64,000 nt of DNA from Vibrio proteolyticus NBRC 13287. Its GTDB lineage: Bacteria; Pseudomonadota; Gammaproteobacteria; Enterobacterales; Vibrionaceae. Made by a program: the position numbers and the translations under genes. The notes under the pieces are model-generated. The model saw only the letters and a program-made list of their open reading frames with translations, was not told where the DNA came from and did no database searches. The stretch is taken from positions 1 through 64,000 of the forward strand of contig NZ_BATJ01000022.1 in the NCBI RefSeq assembly GCF_000467125.1. Direction: 5' to 3'. Every line of letters begins with the position of its first letter. Position 1 is the first letter of the stretch. Below, piece by piece: positions 44,188 to 53,732 of the stretch.

Positions 44188-46605
44188 TTACACGTCTAGG
44201 TTAGCGACACGCAAGGCGTTTTCTTCGATGAAGTTACGACGCGGTTCAACCTGATCGCCCATCAGCGTGGTGAACAGTTGATCGGCGCCCACGGCGTCCT
44301 CGATAGTCACCTGCATCATACGACGGGTTTCCGGATCCATGGTGGTTTCCCACAACTGCTCCGGGTTCATCTCACCCAGACCTTTGTAACGCTGACGGCT
44401 CAGACCACGCTGCGACTCTTTCATCAGCCAATTAAGGGCTTCCACAAAGCTGCCCACCGGCTGAATACGCTCACCGCGTTTGATGTACGCCCCTTCTTCG
44501 ATCAGACCATCGAGGCTTTCTGACAACTCGGCCAGTCTGGCGTACTCTTTTGAGTTCAGCAGATCCACACTCAGCATGTAATCGTAAGTCACACCATGAG
44601 TACGCACTTTGATTTTCGGAATGCTGACACCCAGCTCCTGATGCTGTTCAATTTCATAGCTGTACTGGCTGGCACCCACTTCTTTGGCATTTAGTTGTTC
44701 CACCAGTTGTTGGGTCCAGGCCTCGACCTGTGCCACATCCTGGCATTGATCCGCCGTCAAACGTGGTACGTACAGGAACTCATGCAGCAGCGCATACGGG
44801 TACCGGCGACTCATGCGCTCCACCAGCTTGATGCCGGCGTTGTATTGCTGAACCAGTTTCTCCAGTGCCGCACCAGCCATGGCTGGTGCATCCGCATTGA
44901 CGTGCAGCGCCGCGTTGTCTAACGCCAGCGACACCTGATACTGATTCATCGCTTCTTCATCTTTGATGTACTGCTCTTGTTTGCCTTTCTTCACTTTGTA
45001 AAGTGGTGGCTGAGCGATGTACACGTAGCCGCGCTCAATAAGCTCTGGCATTTGACGGTAGAAGAAGGTCAGCAGCAGCGTACGGATGTGCGAACCATCA
45101 ACGTCCGCATCGGTCATGATGATGATGTTGTGGTAACGCAGTTTATCCGGGTTGTACTCGTCTCGACCGATGCCACAGCCCAGTGCCGTGATCAGTGTGG
45201 CCACTTCCTGTGAAGAGAGCATCTTGTCGAAACGCGCTTTTTCGACGTTGAGGATCTTACCTTTCAGCGGCAAAATCGCCTGGTTCTTACGGTTACGACC
45301 CTGCTTAGCACTCCCGCCCGCAGAGTCCCCCTCCACAATGTACAGTTCAGACAGTGCCGGGTCTTTTTCCTGACAGTCAGCCAGTTTACCCGGCAGACCT
45401 GCCAGATCCAGCGCACCTTTACGGCGTGTCATTTCACGCGCTTTACGCGCCGCTTCACGAGCACGCGCCGCGTCGATGATTTTTGAACACACCATCTTGG
45501 CTTCGTTCGGGTTCTCGACCAAAAATTCTGACAGCTTCTCACCCATGGCCGACTCAACCGCCGACTTCACTTCAGACGACACCAGCTTGTCTTTGGTTTG
45601 GCTGGAGAATTTTGGATCCGGCACTTTCACCGAAACCACCGCCGTCAGACCTTCACGCGCATCGTCACCCGACGTCGCGGTTTTCGCTTTCTTCGAGAAA
45701 CCTTCTTTGTCCATGAAGGTATTCAGCGTCCGGGTCAATGCCGCGCGGAAACCCGCCAGGTGAGTCCCCCCGTCACGCTGTGGAATGTTGTTGGTGAAAC
45801 AGAAGATATTCTCCTGGAAACCATCGTTCCACTGCATCGCCACTTCCACCGCAATGCCGTCTTCGCGTTCAAAGTTGAAGTGGAAAATTTTGTCGATGAT
45901 CGGCGTTTTGTTGGTATTCAGGTGATCAACAAAGGCCTGAATGCCGCCTTCGTACATGAAGTGATCGTGTTTATCCGCTTCGCGCTCATCAATCAGCTTG
46001 ATCGATACGCCCGAGTTCAAAAACGACAGTTCACGCAGACGCTTCGCCAGGATGTCATAATGGAATTCGGTATTCGAGAAGGTTTCCGCACTTGGCCAGA
46101 AACGAATTTGTGTGCCGGTTTTGTCAGTATCACCGACCACTGCTAGAGGTGCTTCAGGTTCACCATGACGGTAAGTTTGCGTATGGATATGACCGCCACG
46201 ATGAATGGTCAGGACCACTTTTTCAGACAAAGCGTTCACGACCGACACCCCCACACCGTGCAAGCCACCAGAGACTTTGTACGAGTTGTCATCGAACTTG
46301 CCGCCCGCGTGCAGGACCGTCATGATCACTTCAGCGGCAGACACTTTCTCTTCCGGGTGCATTTCGGTTGGAATACCACGGCCATCGTCGCTCACGGAAA
46401 CCGAGTTGTCCTCATGAATTGTCACAACGATGTCTTTACAGTGACCCGCCAACGCTTCATCAATTGAGTTATCGACTACCTCGAACACCATGTGGTGCAA
46501 ACCGGTGCCATCATCAGTGTCGCCGATGTACATACCCGGACGCTTACGCACCGCGTCCAGACCCTTCAGTACCTTAATACTCGATGAATCGTAATTTTCA
46601 GACAT
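44188..46605 (-). CDS. gyrB: DNA gyrase subunit B
   Basis: ATPase subunit of gyrase, 805 residues as in other vibrios. GHKL ATPase domain with VVDNSIDEAL, DGRGIP and GGLHGVG; transducer domain; TOPRIM domain with EGDSAGGSAKQGRNRKNQA and DADVDGSHIR; a proteobacterial insertion of about 170 residues; then the C-terminal GLGEMNPEQLWETTMD segment. Fourth gene of the dnaA unit; negative supercoiling also feeds back on the nearby origin. Confidence 0.98.
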   Translation of the reverse strand: MSENYDSSSIKVLKGLDAVRKRPGMYIGDTDDGTGLHHMVFEVVDNSIDEALAGHCKDIVVTIHEDNSVSVSDDGRGIPTEMHPEEKVSAAEVIMTVLHAGGKFDDNSYKVSGGLHGVGVSVVNALSEKVVLTIHRGGHIHTQTYRHGEPEAPLAVVGDTDKTGTQIRFWPSAETFSNTEFHYDILAKRLRELSFLNSGVSIKLIDEREADKHDHFMYEGGIQAFVDHLNTNKTPIIDKIFHFNFEREDGIAVEVAMQWNDGFQENIFCFTNNIPQRDGGTHLAGFRAALTRTLNTFMDKEGFSKKAKTATSGDDAREGLTAVVSVKVPDPKFSSQTKDKLVSSEVKSAVESAMGEKLSEFLVENPNEAKMVCSKIIDAARAREAARKAREMTRRKGALDLAGLPGKLADCQEKDPALSELYIVEGDSAGGSAKQGRNRKNQAILPLKGKILNVEKARFDKMLSSQEVATLITALGCGIGRDEYNPDKLRYHNIIIMTDADVDGSHIRTLLLTFFYRQMPELIERGYVYIAQPPLYKVKKGKQEQYIKDEEAMNQYQVSLALDNAALHVNADAPAMAGAALEKLVQQYNAGIKLVERMSRRYPYALLHEFLYVPRLTADQCQDVAQVEAWTQQLVEQLNAKEVGASQYSYEIEQHQELGVSIPKIKVRTHGVTYDYMLSVDLLNSKEYARLAELSESLDGLIEEGAYIKRGERIQPVGSFVEALNWLMKESQRGLSRQRYKGLGEMNPEQLWETTMDPETRRMMQVTIEDAVGADQLFTTLMGDQVEPRRNFIEENALRVANLDV

Positions 46606-46623
46606 GAGTTACTCTCTCACTAT

Positions 46624-47703
46624 TTATCCTTGCTCGATCACACCATGTTCCACATAGAACAATCGGCCAGAATCATCGCGCATGTCGGCAATCTGGCTGT
46701 CGGTAATCGAGCTTACAAAAACTTGAGCCCCCGTCGCTTTAAGGCAATCTGCCAGTCGTTTGCGACGTTGGCTGTCTAATTCAGAAGCAAAGTCATCGAT
46801 CAAATAGATGCATTGCTTACCGGTCTTGTCGGTCAGATGCTGGCCTTGCGCCACACGCAGTGCGCAGACCATCAGTTTCAGTTGACCTCGTGACAGAACA
46901 TCCTCCACCGGGGTTCCGTTCACTTTAATGCGCAGATCCGCTTTGTTCGGGCCGCTAAAGGTGTAACCCAGCGCTTGATCGCGTTCGAAGTTTTTCTCGA
47001 GAATCTCTTGGTAGGGCGTCTCTTTGTCCCACCCACGATAATACTTCAATTGAATATCAAATTCTGGCAAAAATGTCTGGCAAATCGACTCGGCGACCCC
47101 TTTCATTTGCTCGACATATTCCGCCCGCCAGGCACTGATCTGCTCGGCCAGCACGGCCATCTGCTGATCCCAGTAACTGAGCTCGCGATATCGGGTGGCC
47201 GTTTTCAGCAGTGCATTGCGCTGCTTATTGAGGCGCTTAAACCGCCCCCAGGCATCGTAAAACGCCGCTTCGGTATGAAACACGCCCCAATCGATGAACG
47301 CCCGCCGGTGTTTCGGCCCGTCCGTCAGCAAATCAAACCCTTCAGGGTGAATCAGCTGCAAGGGCAAAACCTGAGCTAATTGTGCCAGTTTTTGACCGGT
47401 TTGACCGCCTATTTTAACCTCTGTCGAGCCATCACGCTGCTTATTAATGCCAATTGGTAGCTCAAATTGGTCCGAGTTCAAAAAACGACCGTGGACAAAC
47501 AGTTCATCACACTGGTTTTGGATCACCCGGCCGGTCAGCGAGCTTTTGAAAGAGCGACCGTGACCGAGCAGATACACCGCTTCCAGCACGCTGGTTTTGC
47601 CGCTGCCGTTGGGGCCGATAAGAAAATTAAAGCCTGGCGACAGTGCGATGTCGCAGGCTTTAATATTGCGAAATTGCTGAATGATTAAACGGGAAAGAGG
47701 CAT
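46624..47703 (-). CDS. recF: DNA replication/repair protein RecF
   Basis: SMC-like ABC ATPase that helps RecOR load RecA at gaps. 359 residues with Walker A GPNGSGKT at 30-37, the ABC signature near SRGQLKLM, and Walker B YLIDDFASELD. Sits 23 bp after dnaN and 18 bp before gyrB, the standard order. Confidence 0.97.
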   Translation of the reverse strand: MPLSRLIIQQFRNIKACDIALSPGFNFLIGPNGSGKTSVLEAVYLLGHGRSFKSSLTGRVIQNQCDELFVHGRFLNSDQFELPIGINKQRDGSTEVKIGGQTGQKLAQLAQVLPLQLIHPEGFDLLTDGPKHRRAFIDWGVFHTEAAFYDAWGRFKRLNKQRNALLKTATRYRELSYWDQQMAVLAEQISAWRAEYVEQMKGVAESICQTFLPEFDIQLKYYRGWDKETPYQEILEKNFERDQALGYTFSGPNKADLRIKVNGTPVEDVLSRGQLKLMVCALRVAQGQHLTDKTGKQCIYLIDDFASELDSQRRKRLADCLKATGAQVFVSSITDSQIADMRDDSGRLFYVEHGVIEQG

Positions 47704-47726
47704 TCAGTTGGTCTGAGTCACAACGC

Positions 47727-48827
47727 TTACAGACGGATCGGCATCACCACATACATGGCGCTGTCGTCATCACGGTTTTCAATCAACGCACTGGCGTTTG
47801 CGTCCGACATGGACACACGCACCGCCTCACAACGCAAGGTATTGAGCACATCCAGCACATAGCTGACGTTGAAACCAATTTCGATCGCCTCACCGTCAAA
47901 TGTGACATCCAGCATCTCTTCGGCTTCTTCCTGCTCTGGGTTATTGGCGGTAATGCGCATTTCGCTGTCCGCCAGATTGACCCGCACACCGCGAAACTTT
48001 TCGTTCGACAGGATCGCCGCCCGCGAGAACGCCTGACGCAGCTCATCACAGCCCGCTTCCAGTGTTTTGGTAGTATTTTGTGGCAATACGCGGCGATAAT
48101 CGGGGAAACGGCCGTCAACGAGCTTAGAGGTGAAGACAAAGTTATTCACTTCCGCGCGTACATTGGAACTGCCGATCTGCAACACCACAGGTTGCTCTGG
48201 AGCATCCAGCAGCTTCACCAGTTCCTGCACGCCTTTACGCGGCACAATGATCTGCTGCTGGGCAAATTCAGCGCCCAGTTGGGTCTGCGCCACCGCCATC
48301 CGGTGACCGTCAGTCGCCACACTGCGCAGGGTGGTGCCTTCAATCTCAAACAGCATACCGTTGAGGTAGTAACGCACATCCTGGTTAGCCATCGAAAACT
48401 GGGTTTTCTCAATCAAACCACGCAGGTCAGCCTGAGTGACGGAAATTTCCACCTCACTCTGCCAGTCTTCAATGTTCGGAAAATCGCTTGCTGGCAATGT
48501 GGCCAGAGAGAAACGGCTGCGTCCTGAGCGCACCTGAACGCGATCGCCTTCAAGCAGTACCGTGATCACCGATTCATCCGGCAGGCCACGGCAAATATCG
48601 AGGAATTTACGTGACGGCACCGTAATGCTGCCCGCCTCACACTCGCCTTCCAGGCTGACCCGGCTGATCAGTTCCACTTCCAGATCGGTGGCGGTCATCG
48701 ACAGGACATTGTCGTCGACTTTCAGCAGCAGGTTACCGAGGATCGGCAAAGTCGGCCGGCCCCCCAAAGCGCCAGAGACTTGTTGCAGGGGTTTCAGCAG
48801 GTGACTACGTTGAATAGTAAATTTCAT
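47727..48827 (-). CDS. dnaN: DNA polymerase III beta clamp DnaN
   Basis: Sliding clamp, 366 residues, three tandem clamp domains of about 120 residues each, starting MKFTIQRSHLLKPLQQVSGALGGRPTLPILGNLLL and ending in the conserved MPIRL. Lies 73 bp after dnaA in the same unit. Confidence 0.98.
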   Translation of the reverse strand: MKFTIQRSHLLKPLQQVSGALGGRPTLPILGNLLLKVDDNVLSMTATDLEVELISRVSLEGECEAGSITVPSRKFLDICRGLPDESVITVLLEGDRVQVRSGRSRFSLATLPASDFPNIEDWQSEVEISVTQADLRGLIEKTQFSMANQDVRYYLNGMLFEIEGTTLRSVATDGHRMAVAQTQLGAEFAQQQIIVPRKGVQELVKLLDAPEQPVVLQIGSSNVRAEVNNFVFTSKLVDGRFPDYRRVLPQNTTKTLEAGCDELRQAFSRAAILSNEKFRGVRVNLADSEMRITANNPEQEEAEEMLDVTFDGEAIEIGFNVSYVLDVLNTLRCEAVRVSMSDANASALIENRDDDSAMYVVMPIRL

Positions 48828-48900
48828 AGCTAGCTCTTAACGGTGTATGGCATGTGCCGGTTTTTATTATCAGCGATAAGAATAGTGCGATCTCGCCCGA

Positions 48901-50307
48901 TTACGAAGACAGCGTTCGGATCAGGTTCGAATAATCTTCTTTGATGTCGTGGCTCTCTTCACGCAACTGCTCAATCTTACGGCAGGCGTGTAGCACCGTC
49001 GTGTGGTCACGGCCGCCAAACGCATCGCCGATTTCCGGCAGACTGTGGTTGGTGAGCTCTTTGGCCAGCGCCATCGCCAGCTGACGCGGGCGGGCAACCG
49101 AGCGAGAACGACGCTTCGACAGCAGATCGGCGACTTTAATCTTGTAGTACTCTGCGACCGTCTTCTGAATGTTGTCGATCGTCACCAGCTTTTCCTGCAG
49201 CGCCAGCAAATCCCGCAGCGCTTCTCGCACGAAATCAATGGTGATCGGACGGCCGGTAAAGTTGGCGTTAGCGATCACTCGGTTCAGCGCCCCTTCCAGC
49301 TCACGCACGTTCGAGCGCAGACGTTTGGCGATGAAAAACGCCACTTCATCGGCCAGATGAATCTGGTGATCTTCGGCTTTTTTCATCAGGATCGCGACGC
49401 GAGTTTCCAGCTCTGGCGGCTCAATCGCCACCGTCAGCCCCCAGCCAAAGCGGGATTTCAGGCGATCTTCCACCCCGTTGATCTCTTTCGGATAACGGTC
49501 TGAGGTGAGAATGATCTGTTGATTGCCTTCCAGCAGCGCGTTGAAGGTATGGAAAAACTCTTCCTGAGAGCGCTCTTTATTGGCGAAAAACTGAATGTCA
49601 TCGATCAGCAGCGCATCCACACTGCGGTAGTAACGTTTGAACTCTTCAATCGCGTTATTTTGCAGGGCTTTGACCATGTCCTGCACAAAACGCTCCGAGT
49701 GCATGTACACCACTTTGGCGTTCGGATTGTTATCGACGATGGCGTTGCCGACGGCATGCAGCAAGTGGGTTTTACCCAGACCGGTCCCGCCATAGAGGAA
49801 CAACGGGTTGTACGCTGCACCCGGGTTGTCTGAAACCTGACGGGCCGCGGCCAGACCAAGCTGGTTTGATTTACCTTCCACAAAGTTGTTGAACTTGTGT
49901 TTCGGGTTCATGTTGGAACGGTAAGTGATTTCCGGCGCGCTGGCCGCATCGTCGTCCCAGGTTTTGTGGATCGGCTTGCGTGCCTGCAACTGGGCCGGCG
50001 CAGACGACTCTGCTGCCACATCGGCGGGCGTGCGGATCGGGGCCGGTTTGGGCGCAACCACCCGGCGGCTGCCAACTTCAAAGCGCAGGCTCGGAATGTC
50101 GCTGCCACAGTATTCCTGCAGCAGACGATTAATGTTGTTCAGGTACTTATCCCGAACCCAGTCGAGCACGAACCGGTTCGGAGCGAACAAAGTGAGAGTA
50201 TTGTCATTGAGCTCTGCTTGTAACGGTCGAACCCACATACTGAATTCTGTAGCTGGTAGCTCTTCTTGAAGCTGTTGCATGCACTGCAACCATAGCGAAG
50301 ATGACAC
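48901..50307 (-). CDS. dnaA: Chromosomal replication initiator DnaA
   Basis: 468 residues. Domain I (1-85) starts SSLWLQCMQQLQEELPATEFSMWVRPL; a short linker; AAA+ domain III with Walker A GGTGLGKTH and Walker B LLIDDIQF; domain IV helix-turn-helix with the DnaA signature GGRDHTTVLHACRKI for 9-mer boxes. It is about 7.4 kb from oriC, reading away from it. The 457-bp upstream region carries several DnaA boxes and GATC sites, pointing to autoregulation and SeqA/Dam timing. Confidence 0.98.
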   Translation of the reverse strand: MSSSLWLQCMQQLQEELPATEFSMWVRPLQAELNDNTLTLFAPNRFVLDWVRDKYLNNINRLLQEYCGSDIPSLRFEVGSRRVVAPKPAPIRTPADVAAESSAPAQLQARKPIHKTWDDDAASAPEITYRSNMNPKHKFNNFVEGKSNQLGLAAARQVSDNPGAAYNPLFLYGGTGLGKTHLLHAVGNAIVDNNPNAKVVYMHSERFVQDMVKALQNNAIEEFKRYYRSVDALLIDDIQFFANKERSQEEFFHTFNALLEGNQQIILTSDRYPKEINGVEDRLKSRFGWGLTVAIEPPELETRVAILMKKAEDHQIHLADEVAFFIAKRLRSNVRELEGALNRVIANANFTGRPITIDFVREALRDLLALQEKLVTIDNIQKTVAEYYKIKVADLLSKRRSRSVARPRQLAMALAKELTNHSLPEIGDAFGGRDHTTVLHACRKIEQLREESHDIKEDYSNLIRTLSS

Positions 50308-50764
50308 GATGCCCCCACTCGAAACTTAGATGATCGGAAAAGACGACAATGTTACCTGTTGATAACCAAGATCGCCAGCGATTGATCGACGATCCAGTGA
50401 ATAAGATCGTACTTATACACAATTATTTACCGCAATTTGGCCGGATCCACACAAACCGTCCCAAAATTACTCACATTTTGATCCACATTTGGCTTTTTTT
50501 TCACGGGATCCGGTGATCTTCAATCTGGTGATAACTCTGTGAATCTTTTTCTCCACACCCTGAGCGATCTGGATCATTTTGTGCCTTTGAGCACTGGCTC
50601 ACATCGGCCTGGCACGAAAATCGCCCAGGATAGACTAGGCTGTGTATAACCTGACCATAACCTTCAACTTATTACACACTGCTCTAGTTTATTGCACTTG
50701 GTTATTTATCTAACTAAGCAAAGTAACAGTAGTATTTCCCTCTACAAATATATGGAGTTGTATT
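50308..50764. promoter_or_regulatory. dnaA regulatory region: DnaA boxes and GATC cluster
   Basis: Two perfect DnaA boxes in opposite orientation: TTATACACA at 50413-50421 (+) and its complement at 50641-50649. One-mismatch boxes lie at 50357-50365 (complement TTATCAACA) and 50479-50487 (TGATCCACA). Eleven GATC sites fall between 50332 and 50575, about one per 22 bp. This resembles the oriC itself and suits DnaA autorepression plus SeqA sequestration of the dnaA promoter. The divergent ABC transporter promoter also lies here. Confidence 0.85.
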
Positions 50765-51511
50765 ATGAAAACCTGGATTAAAGCTGCCGTTGCAGCCGTC
50801 GCTCTGTCTGCAGCCACTGTGCAGGCCGCAACCGAAATCAAAGTGGGCATGTCTGGCCGCTACTTCCCGTTCACGTTCGTCAAGCAGGATAAACTGCAGG
50901 GCTTTGAAGTGGACGTGTGGGACGAAATCGGTAAACGCAACGACTATAAAGTAGAATACGTCACCGCAAACTTCTCGGGTTTGTTCGGATTACTTGAAAC
51001 CGGCCGCATCGACACCATTTCAAACCAAATCACTATCACTGATGAGCGCAAGGCCAAGTATCTGTTTGCGGATCCGTACGTCATCGACGGTGCGCAAATC
51101 ACCGTCCGTAAAGGCAACGACACCATCAAGGGTGTGGATGACCTGGCCGGTAAAACCGTGGCCGTGAATCTGGGTTCGAACTTCGAACAACTGCTGCGCA
51201 GCTACGACAAAGACGGTAAAATCAACGTGAAAACGTACGATACCGGTATCGAACACGACGTCGCACTCGGCCGTGCTGATGCCTTCGTGATGGATCGCTT
51301 GTCGGCGCTGGAACTGATCAAAAAAACCGGTCTGCCGCTGCAACTGGCGGGTCAACCGTTTGAGACCATCGAGAACGCCTGGCCATTCCTGAACAACGAA
51401 AAAGGCCGTCAATTGCAGTCTGAAGTCAATCAGGCTCTGAAATCGATGCGTGAAGATGGTACGCTTGCGCAGATCTCTGAAAAATGGTTCGGTGCCGACA
51501 TTACCAAATAA
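50765..51511 (+). CDS. Amino-acid ABC transporter, periplasmic binding protein
   Basis: A 248-residue family 3 solute-binding protein with signal peptide 1-21 (ending VQAAT). The pattern VGMSGRYFPFTFV and DVWDEIGKRNDYKVEYV is that of the cystine/polar amino-acid subgroup (FliY/TcyJ-like), so L-cystine is the best guess, but the ligand cannot be read off the sequence. Start supported by GGAG. First gene of a three-gene transporter unit. Confidence 0.9.
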   Translation: MKTWIKAAVAAVALSAATVQAATEIKVGMSGRYFPFTFVKQDKLQGFEVDVWDEIGKRNDYKVEYVTANFSGLFGLLETGRIDTISNQITITDERKAKYLFADPYVIDGAQITVRKGNDTIKGVDDLAGKTVAVNLGSNFEQLLRSYDKDGKINVKTYDTGIEHDVALGRADAFVMDRLSALELIKKTGLPLQLAGQPFETIENAWPFLNNEKGRQLQSEVNQALKSMREDGTLAQISEKWFGADITK

Positions 51512-51593
51512 CCGTCGCACCAGAACAAATCAACTGTATTTTCGAGGGTGGAATGGTCAATTCCACCCTTTCTTTTCTGATGTAAGGTAACTT

Positions 51594-52265
51594 ATGGGTT
51601 TTGACTTTAACTACATGCTGGAGTTAATGCCGATACTGCTCAAGTATCTCGGCACCACCATGGAAATGGCGATCTGGGGATTGCTGTTTTCGCTGATTCT
51701 GTCCGTTGTGCTGGCCAACATTCGTGTGTTTCGTCTGCCGGTGCTGGATCAGCTCAGCCAGCTTTACATCAGTTTCTTCCGCGGCACGCCGTTGTTGGTT
51801 CAGCTGTTCCTGCTTTATTATGGCTTGCCACAAATCTTTCCGGTGATGGTCGGACTGGATGCCTTCTCAGCGGCGGTGATCGGCCTGACGCTCCATTTTG
51901 CCGCTTACATGGCAGAAAGCATACGCGCCGCGATCATCGGCATTGACCGCAGCCAGATGGAAGCCAGTTTGTCGGTCGGTATGACCACACCACAAGCGAT
52001 GCGCCGAATCATCCTGCCACAGGCAACCCGCGTGGCGCTGCCGTCGCTGATGAATTACTTCATCGACATGATCAAATCCACCTCGCTGGCTTTCACTCTC
52101 GGCGTGGCAGAAATCATGGCCAAAGCGCAAATGGAAGCCTCATCCAGTTTTCGTTTCTTTGAAGCGTTCCTGGCGGTCGCACTGATTTACTGGGGCGTGG
52201 TTTTGGTTCTGACCCGCGTCCAGATCTGGGCGGAAACCAAACTGAATAGGGCATACGTACGATGA
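51594..52265 (+). CDS. Amino-acid ABC transporter permease
   Basis: A 223-residue inner-membrane permease of the HisM/YecS type with about five membrane segments and the EAA loop (ESIRAAIIGIDRSQMEASLSVGMT) that docks the ATPase. The stop overlaps the ATPase gene by 4 bp. Confidence 0.95.
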   Translation: MGFDFNYMLELMPILLKYLGTTMEMAIWGLLFSLILSVVLANIRVFRLPVLDQLSQLYISFFRGTPLLVQLFLLYYGLPQIFPVMVGLDAFSAAVIGLTLHFAAYMAESIRAAIIGIDRSQMEASLSVGMTTPQAMRRIILPQATRVALPSLMNYFIDMIKSTSLAFTLGVAEIMAKAQMEASSSFRFFEAFLAVALIYWGVVLVLTRVQIWAETKLNRAYVR

Positions 52266-52999
52266 TCAAACTGACCAATATCCATAAACGCTTTGGCGAC
52301 AGCGAAGTACTGAAAGGCATCGATCTTGACATCCAGCAAGGCGAGATCATCGTGATTATCGGCTCAAGCGGCACCGGCAAATCGACGCTGCTGCGCTGCG
52401 TGAACTTTCTCGAGCAAGCCGATGAGGGCCAGATCACCATTGATGATGTCAGCGTCAATGCTCGCCAGCACAGCAAATCGGATGTTCTGGCGCTGCGACG
52501 CAAAACTGGCTTCGTGTTCCAGAATTACGCACTGTTTGCTCACCTGACTGCGCGCCAGAACATTGCCGAGGGCCTGATCACCGTGCGCGGCTGGAAAAAA
52601 GACCAGGCACTGACCCGGGCGCAACAAATCCTCGATGACATCGGTCTGGGAGACAAGGGTGATCAATATCCGGCTTCCCTGTCGGGCGGTCAGCAACAAC
52701 GGGTCGGCATTGGCCGGGCGATGGCGTTGCAACCGGAATTGCTGCTGTTTGATGAACCCACCTCGGCTCTCGATCCGGAATGGGTCGGCGAAGTCCTCGC
52801 GCTGATGAAGCGCCTGGCTACGCAGCACCAGACCATGCTGGTGGTGACGCACGAAATGCAGTTTGCCCGTGAAGTGGCTGATCGGGTGATCTTTATGGCC
52901 GAGGGGAAGATAGTGGAACAGGGATCTCCACAGGATATCTTCAACAATCCACAGGATCCTCGCCTGCAGAAGTTTCTGCGTCAGGTTGGCGCCGAATAA
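52262..52999 (+). CDS. Amino-acid ABC transporter ATP-binding protein
   Basis: A 245-residue ATPase: Walker A GSSGTGKST at about 37-45, Q-loop in FQNYALF, signature LSGGQQQRVGIGRA, Walker B LLLFDEPTSALD and switch His in VVTHEM. Completes the polar amino-acid importer; the three genes are one operon. Confidence 0.96.
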   Translation: MIKLTNIHKRFGDSEVLKGIDLDIQQGEIIVIIGSSGTGKSTLLRCVNFLEQADEGQITIDDVSVNARQHSKSDVLALRRKTGFVFQNYALFAHLTARQNIAEGLITVRGWKKDQALTRAQQILDDIGLGDKGDQYPASLSGGQQQRVGIGRAMALQPELLLFDEPTSALDPEWVGEVLALMKRLATQHQTMLVVTHEMQFAREVADRVIFMAEGKIVEQGSPQDIFNNPQDPRLQKFLRQVGAE

Positions 53000-53025
53000 A
53001 GATCGGCCAAAAGATCCCAAGATCC

Positions 53026-53053
53026 TTGAGATTTTAATCACACTCCGTATAAT
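53026..53053 (+). promoter_or_regulatory. Upstream rpmH promoter candidate
   Basis: TTGAGA (53026-53031) and TATAAT (53048-53053), spacing 16 bp, 175 bp before rpmH. It lies ahead of the stronger promoter at 53085. Confidence 0.6.
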
Positions 53054-53084
53054 CGCCCGGCCGGGATTCATACTGCCGCAGTGA

Positions 53085-53113
53085 TTGACAGCTAAGGTGA
53101 GTGTGATTACAAT
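53085..53113 (+). promoter_or_regulatory. Main rpmH-rnpA promoter
   Basis: Consensus TTGACA (53085-53090), 17-bp spacer and TACAAT (53108-53113). The leader of about 108 nt carries a CGCCTCT/AGAGGCG hairpin (53116-53135). This is the expected strong promoter for ribosomal protein L34. Confidence 0.8.
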
Positions 53114-53227
53114 TCCGCCTCTTTGTTGAGAGGCGTCGGTGCTTCTCTTTTCTATAGTAAAGAGAGCAATACAACCCACGCCGGGTTAACATTGACCTAA
53201 AACTACTGATCAGTAAAGGTAATTATC

Positions 53228-53362
53228 ATGAAACGCACTTTTCAACCTACAGTTCTAAAGCGCAAGCGTACTCACGGCTTCCGTGCTCGCATGGCAACTA
53301 AGAACGGTCGTAAAGTAATCAACGCACGTCGTGCAAAAGGCCGTAAGCGCCTGTCAAAATAA
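53228..53362 (+). CDS. rpmH: 50S ribosomal protein L34
   Basis: 44 residues, MKRTFQPTVLKRKRTHGFRA at the start and RRAKGRKRLSK at the end, the full family sequence. Too short for many gene callers. Followed 13 bp later by rnpA, the universal order near bacterial origins. Confidence 0.99.
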   Translation: MKRTFQPTVLKRKRTHGFRARMATKNGRKVINARRAKGRKRLSK

Positions 53363-53375
53363 TCACTAGCTTATT

Positions 53376-53732
53376 TTGAATACGTACGCGTTCAATCGGG
53401 AGTTACGTCTGCTAACTCCCGAGCATTATCAAAATGTCTTCCAGCAAGCGCATCGTGCTGGTTCACCTCATTTCACCATCATTGCTCGCAATAATAACCT
53501 TTCTCATCCTCGTTTAGGCTTAGCCGTTCCCAAAAAGCAAATCAAAACTGCCGTTGGCCGTAACCGGTTCAAGCGTCTGGCCAGAGAAAGCTTTCGTAAC
53601 AAACAACATCAGCTTCCGAACAAAGATTTTGTTGTGATTGCTAAAAAAAGCGCCCAAGATTTAAGCAATGATGAATTGTTCCAATTGTTTGATAAGTTAT
53701 GGCATCGCCTGTCTCGCCCTTCGCGTGGCTAG
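53376..53732 (+). CDS. rnpA: Ribonuclease P protein component RnpA
   Basis: Protein subunit of RNase P, 118 residues, starting at a TTG (MNTYAFNRELRLLTPEHY). The conserved RNA-binding RNR-type helix is KKQIKTAVGRNRFKRLARESFR. No Shine-Dalgarno is obvious and the start lies close to rpmH, so coupling is likely. The C-terminus overlaps yidD by 34 bp. Confidence 0.97.
   Translation: MNTYAFNRELRLLTPEHYQNVFQQAHRAGSPHFTIIARNNNLSHPRLGLAVPKKQIKTAVGRNRFKRLARESFRNKQHQLPNKDFVVIAKKSAQDLSNDELFQLFDKLWHRLSRPSRG

Noticed and set aside
46646..46661. TGTTCCACATAGAACA, a palindromic sequence reminiscent of parS
   Set aside because: Only 12 of 16 positions match the parS consensus TGTTTCACGTGAAACA and it lies inside the recF coding sequence; probably chance.
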